A DNA stretch of 48,883 nucleotides, from IMG/VR virus record IMGVR_UViG_3300031673_008796, positions 1 through 48,883 of that record; one strand, 5' to 3'. Source of the stretch: a virus. Shown here one piece after another: positions 30,521-38,065 of the stretch. A model generated the notes under the pieces. That model made no database searches. It saw only the letters and a list, made by a program, of their open reading frames with translations, and was not told the origin of the DNA. The position numbers and the translations under genes were made by a program. The stretch's first letter is position 1. Each line of letters opens with the position of its first letter.

Positions 30521-31215
30521 TACCAACCTGCTGCTTCAGCTATGATAGGGAACTCTGTTTTGAGTCTTTGTTTAATTGCCTCAGCAATATCCCGGTGTTC
30601 TTTTTGTGACGCTGCTTCCGCTCTCTGATTAATGTAGTGAACCCAAGATCGTATAGTTCCATTCATATACAGCTTAGTGACCGTCTGTAAGGGAAGTACC
30701 GCTCTAGCAACTTCCTTAGCAAAATCATTGTCTAGTGCCCACTTATAATCTTCAAAACTTCGCTTCCAATTATTTAATTGCCTTGCTTCCCATTCCTTCT
30801 TTAGGTTTTCTGGGATGTCATCAATAGAGTTTTGTCTGTTCTTCTTATCTTGTCTACGTGCAGCATATATTTCAATACCAGACTCATCTACGGCAGAGTA
30901 TCGTTGACTAAACTCTTGGAAATTGAAAGAACGGTGTCTCAAGATTTGAGGAGAGAGCATACGTGTTGTTATAATCTCAAATGACACATTGCCCATTTCT
31001 AAAATACTCCAATGTCCGTGCTTCATGCAGAACTTAATTAACCCTGCAAAGCTAGGGTTGTTTTGTTTTGAGGAAGAAACTCTAGCTATATAAGCTATCA
31101 ATCCCTCTAAGCCTTGAACATTCTCTAAGAAATCATCATCATTGAGTTGTTGTGCCATTAGGTCTTTTAGATATGTCTCGTCTATTTTAGTTTGTGCTAC
31201 TAATCTAACTTCCAT
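30520..31215 (-). CDS. thyX: Flavin-dependent thymidylate synthase ThyX
   Basis: The 231-residue protein carries the ThyX signature RHRx7S (R93-H94-R95 ... S103) extended to ExSxRY (E101, R105, Y106), and the C-terminal LPLQ...GTIRSWVHYI helix that binds dUMP. It makes dTMP from dUMP with methylenetetrahydrofolate and FADH2, independent of dihydrofolate reductase. With the dCMP deaminase at 3293 it gives a full dTMP route. A degenerate paralogue is at 5361. Confidence 0.95.
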   Translation of the reverse strand: MEVRLVAQTKIDETYLKDLMAQQLNDDDFLENVQGLEGLIAYIARVSSSKQNNPSFAGLIKFCMKHGHWSILEMGNVSFEIITTRMLSPQILRHRSFNFQEFSQRYSAVDESGIEIYAARRQDKKNRQNSIDDIPENLKKEWEARQLNNWKRSFEDYKWALDNDFAKEVARAVLPLQTVTKLYMNGTIRSWVHYINQRAEAASQKEHRDIAEAIKQRLKTEFPIIAEAAGW

Positions 31216-31568
31216 TAATACATCCCTCTACGTGTTCTTTTCTTTTTACTGAAAATGTAATCTAACGATTTCTTCATGTTTATACGTACTCGGTATTTGC
31301 GTGTGCAATATGTGTCGATTAAGGAAATAATTATAGCTAAACTGAGTAGTATAACTCCCACCATTACTAACGCTGCAACCCAATGTACTAAGAAGAAGGG
31401 AGTAGCTAGAATTAAACTAGCTATCCAAGTGGCTTCTGCTATACCATTCTGGTTACTTAAACCTTGAAGGAGATAGTAATCACCACTAAATTTGTTTACA
31501 CTCAAATCATTGTTGTGTTTATATTTTTCAATAATTTTATGTGGCAAACTATACTCTCTCCACTCCAT
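31215..31568 (-). CDS. Membrane protein, 117 residues
   Basis: Two hydrophobic segments at about 43-63 (EATWIASLILATPFFLVHWV) and 63-84 (ALVMVGVILLSLAIIISLID) lie between a hydrophilic head and a basic tail (KKSLDYIFSKKKRTRRG), so both ends are probably cytoplasmic. SD GGAGAT. It overlaps the ThyX start by one base. No family is recognised. Confidence 0.78.
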   Translation of the reverse strand: MEWREYSLPHKIIEKYKHNNDLSVNKFSGDYYLLQGLSNQNGIAEATWIASLILATPFFLVHWVAALVMVGVILLSLAIIISLIDTYCTRKYRVRINMKKSLDYIFSKKKRTRRGMY

Positions 31569-31600
31569 TCAAATCTCCATTGCGTATAAAAAAGTTTAGA

Positions 31601-32002
31601 CTAGACTAGATCATTATTCAATTCTTCTACTGCAAGAAAAGACTGAATAATGTTTTTAGTAGTCGGCTCTAAAACGGTCGTGCTGTATGCCAACGGATCA
31701 ATTCCAGAATAATGAGCTTCACGAGGACTTTCAATAGATTGGAAATTATTAAATGCAATTTCTGCACGGCCCATAGCCATTGCTCTACCTTTAGTTTTTG
31801 AATATAGAAATCCACGATTAGACCATTTTGAAACACCAATATGAACGTTCGTTCCATTGACCAGTGCTACCATAGTCTTGACAACATCTTTCTTGTTGCC
31901 CTGCTTATCTGTAATTTCTTCATGAAAATATCTGATAATAACCTTATCAAAGATTTCATTTAGTTCTGTTAAGCTCATTCTTCCGTTGTCTACTACCTTC
32001 AT
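31601..32002 (-). CDS. Unknown 133-residue protein
   Basis: An alpha/beta-like protein with IDPLAYSTTVLEPTTKNII near the C-terminus and GVSKWSNRGFLYSKTKGRAM in the middle. SD GGAGG lies before the ATG at 32002. It overlaps the tiny gene at 31956 by 47 bases. No family is recognised. Confidence 0.75.
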   Translation of the reverse strand: MKVVDNGRMSLTELNEIFDKVIIRYFHEEITDKQGNKKDVVKTMVALVNGTNVHIGVSKWSNRGFLYSKTKGRAMAMGRAEIAFNNFQSIESPREAHYSGIDPLAYSTTVLEPTTKNIIQSFLAVEELNNDLV

Positions 32003-32171
32003 ACTTGCCTCCGTATGTATCGTTAATGGCCTCGTAAGACCTATATTTAATCATTTGTAATTGTACTTCTAAATCACTTATATCACTTGGTTTAGGAAAT
32101 AAACCGAGCCGAATTAATGTATTGGCAAAATCAATTGTTTGTGCAAAATCAATTAGATTTACGTTTCCCAT
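31956..32171 (-). CDS. 71-residue protein with NTLIRLGLFPK helix
   Basis: A hydrophobic head (VNLIDFAQTIDF) leads into ANTLIRLGLFPKPSDI, a clear tiny-protein helix, then a Leu/Tyr helix and a basic tail (SRQRKNELNRTK). Both ends overlap neighbours. Function unknown. Confidence 0.75.
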   Translation of the reverse strand: MGNVNLIDFAQTIDFANTLIRLGLFPKPSDISDLEVQLQMIKYRSYEAINDTYGGKYEGSRQRKNELNRTK

Positions 32172-32373
32172 TCAACCCCTCAAATAGTGCTATTACATCT
32201 ATTTTTTCGTGTACATGTATATCAACGATTGAATTGTCGTGCTTGGTACAAGTATACCACCAACCATTATTCCAAAAGGCGTGTCGTCGTATAGACCTAA
32301 CCTCTTTAAGGTCAAGAAGAATTTTACAATGGAATCCTCCTCCACTGATCGTTGTTGTTTCATTACTTGGCAT
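32149..32373 (-). CDS. Unknown 74-residue protein
   Basis: The ATG at 32373 overlaps the ClpA stop by about nine bases. The protein has GGGFHCKILLDLKEV, then FWNNGWWYTCTKHD and a His-rich stretch (DIHVHEK). The Trp/Cys/His content is high for its size. No family is recognised. Confidence 0.7.
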   Translation of the reverse strand: MPSNETTTISGGGFHCKILLDLKEVRSIRRHAFWNNGWWYTCTKHDNSIVDIHVHEKIDVIALFEGLNGKRKSN

Positions 32374-34672
32374 CCTCTTCCCCAACCAGTTGTTTTTCTA
32401 CTTCAGATACTGAGGGCTTTTGTACATTAACAAACGCTAGATTTATATCATTATCTTTAACCGTAACTTTAACTGTATATCCTTTCTTAATCTCACCCTT
32501 TAAAATAGGTTTAATTAGTTTCTTTGTGATGCTTTCATCTACTTCACGCTTAATCGGTCTTGCTCCCATTTTAGGATCATAACCTCGTTCAGCCATAAGC
32601 TCTCTAGCTTTCTTATCTACTTTAAGCTTGATTCCTTTGCCAGTAAGTTTGAACTCAGCAAGCTTAATAAACTTATCTACAATCTTAATCATAATGTCTT
32701 TAGATAGAGGATTGAAGTGGACAATACCACTTAGTTTATTTCTAAACTCAGGAGCAAAAGTATTATTTATTATCTCCTCTGATACCTCAAACTTCTTCTT
32801 GCTTAGAGTATCTTCATTGCTTGCATTAATTCCCAGTGGTCCTTTAGCCATAGATGCTGCTGCTGCTCCAGCATTAGAAGTCATCATGAGCAGTACATTG
32901 CTAAAATCAACAGTGTTATCTCTACCGTCAGTCATAGTTGCGCCATCAATAATACCAAGCAAAGCATCATATACTTTGCGATGTGCTTTTTCAATCTCAT
33001 CTAAAAGGAGAACTGTGTGCGGAAAATTCATAATTTCATTTGTAAGTAGTCCACCTTCATCATGACCTTCATAACCTGGAGGTGCACCAAAAAGCTTAGC
33101 CACAGAGTGTTCTTCCGAGAACTCAGACATGTTAATCTTTTTAAAATTAGAGTCGGTATATGCGGCAATTTGCTTTGCAAGCTCTGTCTTACCTGTACCA
33201 GTTGGCCCTAACAATAAGAATGAACCTACGGGTTGACCGACATCAGCCATACCCGCTTTAGATATCTCTACTTGATCTACAACCTTTTTGATTGCTTCAT
33301 CTTGGCCGAACAGGGATTTCCCTATCTCTTCCGAAAGATCAACGTACCCATCTTTACCTTTTTTATCTTTAAATGCAGAGACGGGTGTCCCTGTGATTAC
33401 AGAGACGGTCTCTTCAACATCTTCTATATTTGCTGTCTTTCTGCCATTGACAGTGGTATTTAATCTTGCACCAACTGAATCAATGACAGAAATCGCCTTA
33501 TCAGGAAAGAACTGCGTTGTGATATATTTACCCGATAGGGCTACAGCTTTTTCGAGAATGACTTTGGGATACTTGACATTATGAAATTTCTCAAGAACTG
33601 GCTTGATACCTTGTTCAATAATGCGCAATGTTTCCTTCTCCGATGGTTCATCGATCTTAACTGTTTGAAATCGTCTCGACAACGCTTTGTCTTTAATGAT
33701 CTTAGTATTATATTCTTCTTCAGTGGTTGCTCCAATGCAACTTAAGTCACCATTAGCTAGTCCTGGCTTAATCATGTTTGATAAGTCAACACCTTCTTTT
33801 TGACCACCATTACCAGCTCCGATTATTTGATGAACCTCATCAATAAACAGAATTGGGTTGATGCCTTCTTTTGCTTTCATTGTAGCAAAATCTTTCAAAA
33901 CGCCTTTAACCTTATCTTCAAATTCACCTCTGAATTTAGAACCGGCGAGTATATTCCCTACATTGAGAGAATAAACAACGGAGCCTTCTAATGCTTTTGG
34001 TACCATTTTTTGATTTATTAACGAAGCTAATCCCTCAACAACTGCTGTCTTACCAACACCAGGTTTACCGATTAGCAATGGATTCTTTTTCTTATAATGT
34101 GCTAGAATTTCTACAATTCTTTCAACTTCTTTCTTTCGACCAATTAGCGGATCAATTCTTTTTGCTTGAGCTCTCTCATTCAAGTTATCACAGAGTTCGG
34201 CAACAAATCTATATTTACCCTTTGTTGCTATACCAGAGTTTGGATCGTGTTTATAACCACATACTTTCATGTAGTGACAGATATACATGTCTGGGTCACT
34301 ACTGTACATTTCAAATGCTGTATTTACTATATCTTCAAAGAAAAAGTCTCTATTTTCGTTCCTAGCTTTACTGGCCGCTAGCTCAAACATTCTTTTCATC
34401 TCAGGAGTAAATGTTACACCATTCATCTTGCCACCAGAAAATATTTTCTTGATGTCACTGAATACTTCTAGCTGTGAATCCTCAATATTAATATGCTTAT
34501 CTAACGCACCTAGAAGAGTTGTTACATCACAGCCTCTAGAAACTAAAAAATCTACATTTTCTTGGTATTGAGGTATTAAGCAATATCTAAAGAATTTACA
34601 ACTCGATATGGAGTCTACAAGAGACGTACCTACTAATCCTTTAAGGAGTTCTTCATTAATTCTGTTGGTCAT
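32363..34672 (-). CDS. clpA: ClpA-type double AAA+ unfoldase
   Basis: The 769-residue protein has an N-terminal domain (about 1-150), a first AAA+ module with GKPGVGKT (202-209) and ILFIDEVH, and a second with GPTGTGKT (489-496), VLLLDEIEKAH and a C-terminal small domain (MGARPIKR). The length equals E. coli ClpA. The segment aligned to the ClpP-docking IGL loop (residue 617 in E. coli) reads GPLGIN, giving LGI. Coupled to ClpS by a four-base overlap. It should unfold proteins and feed them to a ClpP ring. Confidence 0.95.
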   Translation of the reverse strand: MTNRINEELLKGLVGTSLVDSISSCKFFRYCLIPQYQENVDFLVSRGCDVTTLLGALDKHINIEDSQLEVFSDIKKIFSGGKMNGVTFTPEMKRMFELAASKARNENRDFFFEDIVNTAFEMYSSDPDMYICHYMKVCGYKHDPNSGIATKGKYRFVAELCDNLNERAQAKRIDPLIGRKKEVERIVEILAHYKKKNPLLIGKPGVGKTAVVEGLASLINQKMVPKALEGSVVYSLNVGNILAGSKFRGEFEDKVKGVLKDFATMKAKEGINPILFIDEVHQIIGAGNGGQKEGVDLSNMIKPGLANGDLSCIGATTEEEYNTKIIKDKALSRRFQTVKIDEPSEKETLRIIEQGIKPVLEKFHNVKYPKVILEKAVALSGKYITTQFFPDKAISVIDSVGARLNTTVNGRKTANIEDVEETVSVITGTPVSAFKDKKGKDGYVDLSEEIGKSLFGQDEAIKKVVDQVEISKAGMADVGQPVGSFLLLGPTGTGKTELAKQIAAYTDSNFKKINMSEFSEEHSVAKLFGAPPGYEGHDEGGLLTNEIMNFPHTVLLLDEIEKAHRKVYDALLGIIDGATMTDGRDNTVDFSNVLLMMTSNAGAAAASMAKGPLGINASNEDTLSKKKFEVSEEIINNTFAPEFRNKLSGIVHFNPLSKDIMIKIVDKFIKLAEFKLTGKGIKLKVDKKARELMAERGYDPKMGARPIKREVDESITKKLIKPILKGEIKKGYTVKVTVKDNDINLAFVNVQKPSVSEVEKQLVGEEDAK

Positions 34673-35007
34673 GCTTTCTCCATCGTGAATTTTAACATTT
34701 TAATTTGTCTACCTCTATATGGAAGTATTGAAACCAGAGACTCTTTGATCATCTCTGTTATTACTAATTTAGTTTCAGCTATTTCTTTAGAATATACGCC
34801 ACAGATGCCCTTACCGTTTTTGTCAACGTTTTGAGCTAGATCAAAAGCTTCTTGTTCTTGCATTTCAAATGCTTTTGAAACTATATATATAACTTCTTCA
34901 TACGAAGTCTCGTCGTTATCATGTACGACTATATAGTATTTTGATGGTTCTTTGAGCTCTTGCTTTTCAGCAACCGCCGTGTCTTCTGAATTTGCAGTTG
35001 ATCCCAT
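34669..35007 (-). CDS. clpS: ClpS-type adaptor with altered degron pocket
   Basis: The 112-residue protein has a disordered head (1-22) and a ClpS core: YYIVVHDNDETSYEEV, NGKGICGVYSKEIAETK and a C-terminal MEKA end. In E. coli ClpS, N34, D35 and H66 hold the free amino group of the N-degron. Here the aligned residues are D30, N31 and D62, so the Asn-Asp pair is swapped and His is replaced by Asp. It lies directly before ClpA (ATGA-type overlap). It probably recruits ClpA with a different substrate choice. Confidence 0.93.
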   Translation of the reverse strand: MGSTANSEDTAVAEKQELKEPSKYYIVVHDNDETSYEEVIYIVSKAFEMQEQEAFDLAQNVDKNGKGICGVYSKEIAETKLVITEMIKESLVSILPYRGRQIKMLKFTMEKA

Positions 35008-35033
35008 AGAATACCTCTTTAGTTATTAAAAAT

Positions 35034-35043
35034 CGATTCTGTT
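35034..35043 (-). promoter_or_regulatory. AACAGAWTCG motif, copy 9
   Basis: AACAGAATCG followed by ATTTTTAATA lies 18 bases after the aldolase stop and 26 bases before the ClpS ATG. It would drive clpS-clpA. Confidence 0.6.
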
Positions 35044-35060
35044 ACAGTATTATTGTACTA

Positions 35061-35636
35061 TTAGTTGCCTGCAACTTTAGCTTTTAATACTATCTCACAT
35101 ATGTGTTCTAATCTCTCTATGTGCTCGAATGCACTCCATGGATCTCCAGAATAAGCTGTTACCCCGTGACCTATTTGACCGACAACGTCATTGCTATATA
35201 TACATGTGGATGTTGCCATAGCGAGATCATCAGATCCAGGAAAAAAGAATTGGACATTTGGGCCAACTTTAGTATAGCGTCCCAACTCAGGGAATTGTTT
35301 TACCAACTCCTTTAATTCTATTCCTGCATGCATTGCTGCAACACAGTGAGTCGGATGTAGGTGAACCACAGCACCCGTTTTGAATCCTCTATCTCTATGG
35401 ATAAAGAAATGCATATCTAATTCAATACTTGGATTTACTTTTTCAGGTATTATTAGTTCACCATCTTTGACTTTCATCTTGACGAGTGCTTCGACTTCTA
35501 TCTTGTTCTTTCTTACAGCCGATGGTGTAACATATAAACAATCTGGCCTCTTATATACAGATATATTACCATCACGAGTTGTTATCCAACCTCGACGGTA
35601 AGCCTCTCTCATAACATCACCCATAGCAGTTAACAT
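35061..35636 (-). CDS. Class II aldolase/adducin-family protein
   Basis: The 191-residue protein shows the zinc-dependent class II aldolase pattern: DGNISV, VTPSAVRK, PSIELDMHF (E), HLHPTHCVA (two His ligands) and GQIGHGVTAYSGD (third His). Relatives cleave fuculose- or ribulose-phosphates, or act as methylthioribulose dehydratase; the substrate cannot be read from sequence. SD AAGGAAG. It might provide sugar precursors, but the context does not settle this. Confidence 0.88.
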   Translation of the reverse strand: MLTAMGDVMREAYRRGWITTRDGNISVYKRPDCLYVTPSAVRKNKIEVEALVKMKVKDGELIIPEKVNPSIELDMHFFIHRDRGFKTGAVVHLHPTHCVAAMHAGIELKELVKQFPELGRYTKVGPNVQFFFPGSDDLAMATSTCIYSNDVVGQIGHGVTAYSGDPWSAFEHIERLEHICEIVLKAKVAGN

Positions 35637-35645
35637 ATACTTCCT

Positions 35646-35972
35646 TTAATCTTTGAGAATAATCTCGTTTATTTCATCATGAATAACTCTAGAAATATTA
35701 TCTATAAGCTCTTTAACGTCTTCTCTAGATTCTTGCCTATATATCTGAATTATTGCTTCATTCTCAACATACATCTTCTTAACTATTTGCCAAGCTGTTA
35801 TTTGGTGAGCCTCATGTAGTTTTCTTTGCTCAATAGATTCCTTGCTACCCAATTCAGTAGTCATACGATGTCTCATTTCAAAGACTATTTCTTGCTGGAC
35901 TATATCTCTAGCTCTACCTATGAATTCTTTACATGTATCTAGGTTATCCATTAGGTTGTTTATCTCGTCCAT
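35646..35972 (-). CDS. Unknown helical 108-residue protein
   Basis: The ATG at 35972 with GAGGATAAAG upstream is chosen over 35990. The protein is nearly all helical and charged (NNLMDNLDTCKEFIGRARDI, RQESREDVKELIDNIS). It overlaps the gene upstream by 29 bases. No family is recognised. Confidence 0.73.
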   Translation of the reverse strand: MDEINNLMDNLDTCKEFIGRARDIVQQEIVFEMRHRMTTELGSKESIEQRKLHEAHQITAWQIVKKMYVENEAIIQIYRQESREDVKELIDNISRVIHDEINEIILKD

Positions 35973-36291
35973 CTTTATCCTCAATAGCATCTAGTAAGTA
36001 ATGTTTAAACTGCTCAAACTCTTTTCTAAGCTCGTCTGGCACTTTGTTAAGAAGTCGCACAATAAATCTATTGGCTTCTTCTTTAACCTTAGTTTCAAAT
36101 ACCATTTCATAATTAACAAATATTCCGATAGAATCATTACTAGTCTGATATCCTTTACTCTCTCCACCAACTTGCCATGCATCAGTTATTATGATCCACT
36201 TGTTATTTGATGGATCAATGTGCTTTCTAATTTGCACAACTGCAGTGACTTCTTTAAAATCATTTATCACCGCCAAACGGTGTTTAATCAT
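35944..36291 (-). CDS. Unknown 115-residue protein
   Basis: A beta-rich N-terminal half (HRLAVINDFKEVTAVVQIRKH, WIIITDAWQVGGES) is followed by a helical half (VKEEANRFIVRLLNKV). The strong AGGAGG upstream serves a four-codon minigene whose stop overlaps this ATG, so translation probably depends on re-initiation. Confidence 0.73.
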   Translation of the reverse strand: MIKHRLAVINDFKEVTAVVQIRKHIDPSNNKWIIITDAWQVGGESKGYQTSNDSIGIFVNYEMVFETKVKEEANRFIVRLLNKVPDELRKEFEQFKHYLLDAIEDKDGRDKQPNG

Positions 36292-36302
36292 GTTAGTTTC
36301 AT
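36288..36302 (-). CDS. Four-codon minigene (MKLT)
   Basis: ATG AAA CTA ACA TGA follows AGGAGGATAGGC at ideal spacing and its stop overlaps the next ATG (ATGA). Short minigenes can release peptidyl-tRNA; the phage also carries peptidyl-tRNA hydrolase. It may simply be a coupling device or chance. Confidence 0.4.
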   Translation of the reverse strand: MKLT

Positions 36303-36317
36303 GCCTATCCTCCTCAG

Positions 36318-36360
36318 GAAAAAGTGGACAGTTTTCTAGTCATGTCCAGGACTTTTTTTA
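36318..36360. terminator. Hairpin with A/T arms, bidirectional terminator
   Basis: TGGACA/TGTCCA enclose a 12-base loop and are flanked by AAAAAG on one side and CTTTTTT on the other, giving a hairpin followed by Ts in both directions. No plus-strand gene ends here, so the minus-strand use (after the GC-rich block behind the NAMPT gene) is the relevant one. Confidence 0.6.
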
Positions 36361-36369
36361 AGTATCAAG

Positions 36370-36470
36370 ATCTTTGACAGTTACTATTGTCGGCCTTTAA
36401 CCGACTGGCAAATATCAGGTATGCCTGGTTCTCGCCCGTAGGTTTCACCATCGTTCTGTGTCGATCCAAA
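36370..36470 (-). ncRNA. GC-rich structured intergenic block, candidate RNA
   Basis: In the 188-base gap 36292-36479 this segment is visibly richer in G+C than its surroundings. On the minus strand it has CAGG-CATA-CCTG inside GGC...GCC and GTCGG-TTAAAGG-CCGAC. It also holds a 28-codon frame (36440 to about 36354, beginning MVKPTGENQAYLIF) without an SD. It lies right after the NAMPT stop and before a terminator hairpin, the place for a small RNA made from the NAMPT transcript. Class not recognised. Confidence 0.4.
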
Positions 36471-36479
36471 TAGTACTAA

Positions 36480-37850
36480 TTATAAAGAGCTTCTATTTCT
36501 TATCTCATCAAGATTATACTCAACAAGTAGAACTCCATTTTCATAGACAGTCACGAGTTCTGATTCAGGGTGTGGTTCATTAGACTCACTTGAAACAGTC
36601 TTAAATACACCATCAACTTTAATCAAATCAAGAAAACCTCTTTTAGAGTTTTTGGAGCTCATTCCTAAAGGTTCTTTATAAACTGGAATATATTTACCAT
36701 CAGCAATCATTGCAGAGCACTTCATTGCAAATTCCATTGTGTCTCTGTCTAGCTTTTGTAGTAGTCCGCCACCCATTCCGAAGGCTAAATTGTCAGCTGA
36801 GAAACCAGCATCCTTAACATTCTGTAGGATAGCCTTGATAACATCTGGACTGGAGATACCATCGCCATAAATGACTCTAACGTTGTTAAGCAGTTTATAG
36901 CCCTTGGCGTTGACACTGCTTCCGAACTCCTTGTCCAATGCAACAACACAATCGCGAGACATCTCAACAGGATCACCAGAATCAGGTCTAACAACCAGGA
37001 TATTTCCGTTTGCTATGATCTTATCCTTTAGTTTTCCCCACATCTTAATCGCTTCAAAGATATTATACGAATCGGATACGCATGCAAATATTGGAGAGTC
37101 TTTATAGGTATCAACTATATTTTCATAAGCTGCAAACTCATTCTCACGACCCCAACTTGTAATAGTAGAGTGTTCAGAGGCAGGAATACTAAATCCAGCC
37201 ATATCACAACCATAGTAGTCTTTCAACAATTCAAGTGCGTTGAATGTATCTGTACCCATGAAGTTAACTAGATGAGCTGCACCACCAAGTGCTGCACTCT
37301 CTTCAGAGCTAACACCACGGTATCCAAAGTCATGCAACTTAAATGGTAACCCCTCAGAACTATCTGCGGTTTCCTCTAAAAAGGAAGAAATGATTTTTTT
37401 ACACTCACGAGATGTTGTGGCTACTGTAATCGGGTACCAAACTTTAAGAAGTAAGGTTTCAACATATGATGTTAACCAGTAGCACTTGGGATCTGTATTT
37501 TCCATAGTAACCATAACATTACTTACAGGAAGAACTGTTCCTTCTTTTACTGCTCGGATTCTTAAGGGAAGCTTTCCGCCTAATTCATTAACTATGTATT
37601 TCCAACCTTCATAGTTGAACGGCACACCATGAGCTGTAGTTCGCTCTTTAGCATACTCTACTTGTTGCATGGTTACTGGCTTAGTGAGATACTCTTTAAT
37701 TAAGTATTGTAAGCCAAAGAATTGAGCATCTTTATACTTACCGCCTCGTGCTTCTACATAAGAGAAGACCGTAGTGGTGTTCTTTGGGTACTGGGGAAAG
37801 TGTGAGAATTTGTAGCTGTCAGTACGTAGTACTATGCCATTGTCTTTCAT
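36480..37850 (-). CDS. nadV: Nicotinamide phosphoribosyltransferase (NAMPT/NadV)
   Basis: The 456-residue protein matches the NAMPT family: RTDSYKFSH at the N-terminus, HDFGYRG, the catalytic-type His in PASEHST, VVRPDSGDP, YGDGIS and GMGGGLLQ. It joins nicotinamide to PRPP to give NMN, the first step of NAD+ rebuilding after NAD+ is cleaved. The PRPP synthetase at 39257 and NMN adenylyltransferase at 40185 complete the route. SD AAGGAG. Confidence 0.95.
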   Translation of the reverse strand: MKDNGIVLRTDSYKFSHFPQYPKNTTTVFSYVEARGGKYKDAQFFGLQYLIKEYLTKPVTMQQVEYAKERTTAHGVPFNYEGWKYIVNELGGKLPLRIRAVKEGTVLPVSNVMVTMENTDPKCYWLTSYVETLLLKVWYPITVATTSRECKKIISSFLEETADSSEGLPFKLHDFGYRGVSSEESAALGGAAHLVNFMGTDTFNALELLKDYYGCDMAGFSIPASEHSTITSWGRENEFAAYENIVDTYKDSPIFACVSDSYNIFEAIKMWGKLKDKIIANGNILVVRPDSGDPVEMSRDCVVALDKEFGSSVNAKGYKLLNNVRVIYGDGISSPDVIKAILQNVKDAGFSADNLAFGMGGGLLQKLDRDTMEFAMKCSAMIADGKYIPVYKEPLGMSSKNSKRGFLDLIKVDGVFKTVSSESNEPHPESELVTVYENGVLLVEYNLDEIRNRSSL

Positions 37851-38065
37851 AATAACTCCTTCGTTATTGCTTGTATTTTAGCTCTCTCCTTGAGAGCCTT
37901 ATCATTATTATACCATTCTTCTGCATATCGCTTTGTATAATCATCTAAGTTCCAAATACTAACTGACAACTTGTTAGGTAAACCTAATCTACAGATGGTC
38001 ATTAATACCTGACATAGAGGATGACTAGAGGTCCAATCCATTATTTCTTCGTGACTCATATTCAT
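37847..38065 (-). CDS. 72-residue protein with MTICRLGLP helix
   Basis: A head with two Met starts (MNMSHEE) leads into PLCQVLMTICRLGLPNKLSV, a clear tiny-protein helix, then a Trp/Tyr/Glu-rich helix (AEEWYNNDKALKERAK). It overlaps the macro-domain stop (ATGA) and the NAMPT start by four bases. An extended -10 sequence (TGGTATAAT) at 37905-37913 falls inside the coding part and might serve NAMPT. Confidence 0.78.
   Translation of the reverse strand: MNMSHEEIMDWTSSHPLCQVLMTICRLGLPNKLSVSIWNLDDYTKRYAEEWYNNDKALKERAKIQAITKELL

Noticed and set aside
32628-34571. Several plus-strand open frames antisense to ClpA (32628, 33288, 33991, 34166, 34287)
   Set aside because: They lie inside a well-supported ClpA gene on the other strand, have no SD and no recognisable motif, and are typical shadows of an AT-rich coding strand.
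36304-36479. tRNA or tmRNA gene in the largest gap
   Set aside because: No T-loop GTTCRANNC, acceptor pairing or CCA end could be traced on either strand; only simple hairpins are seen.
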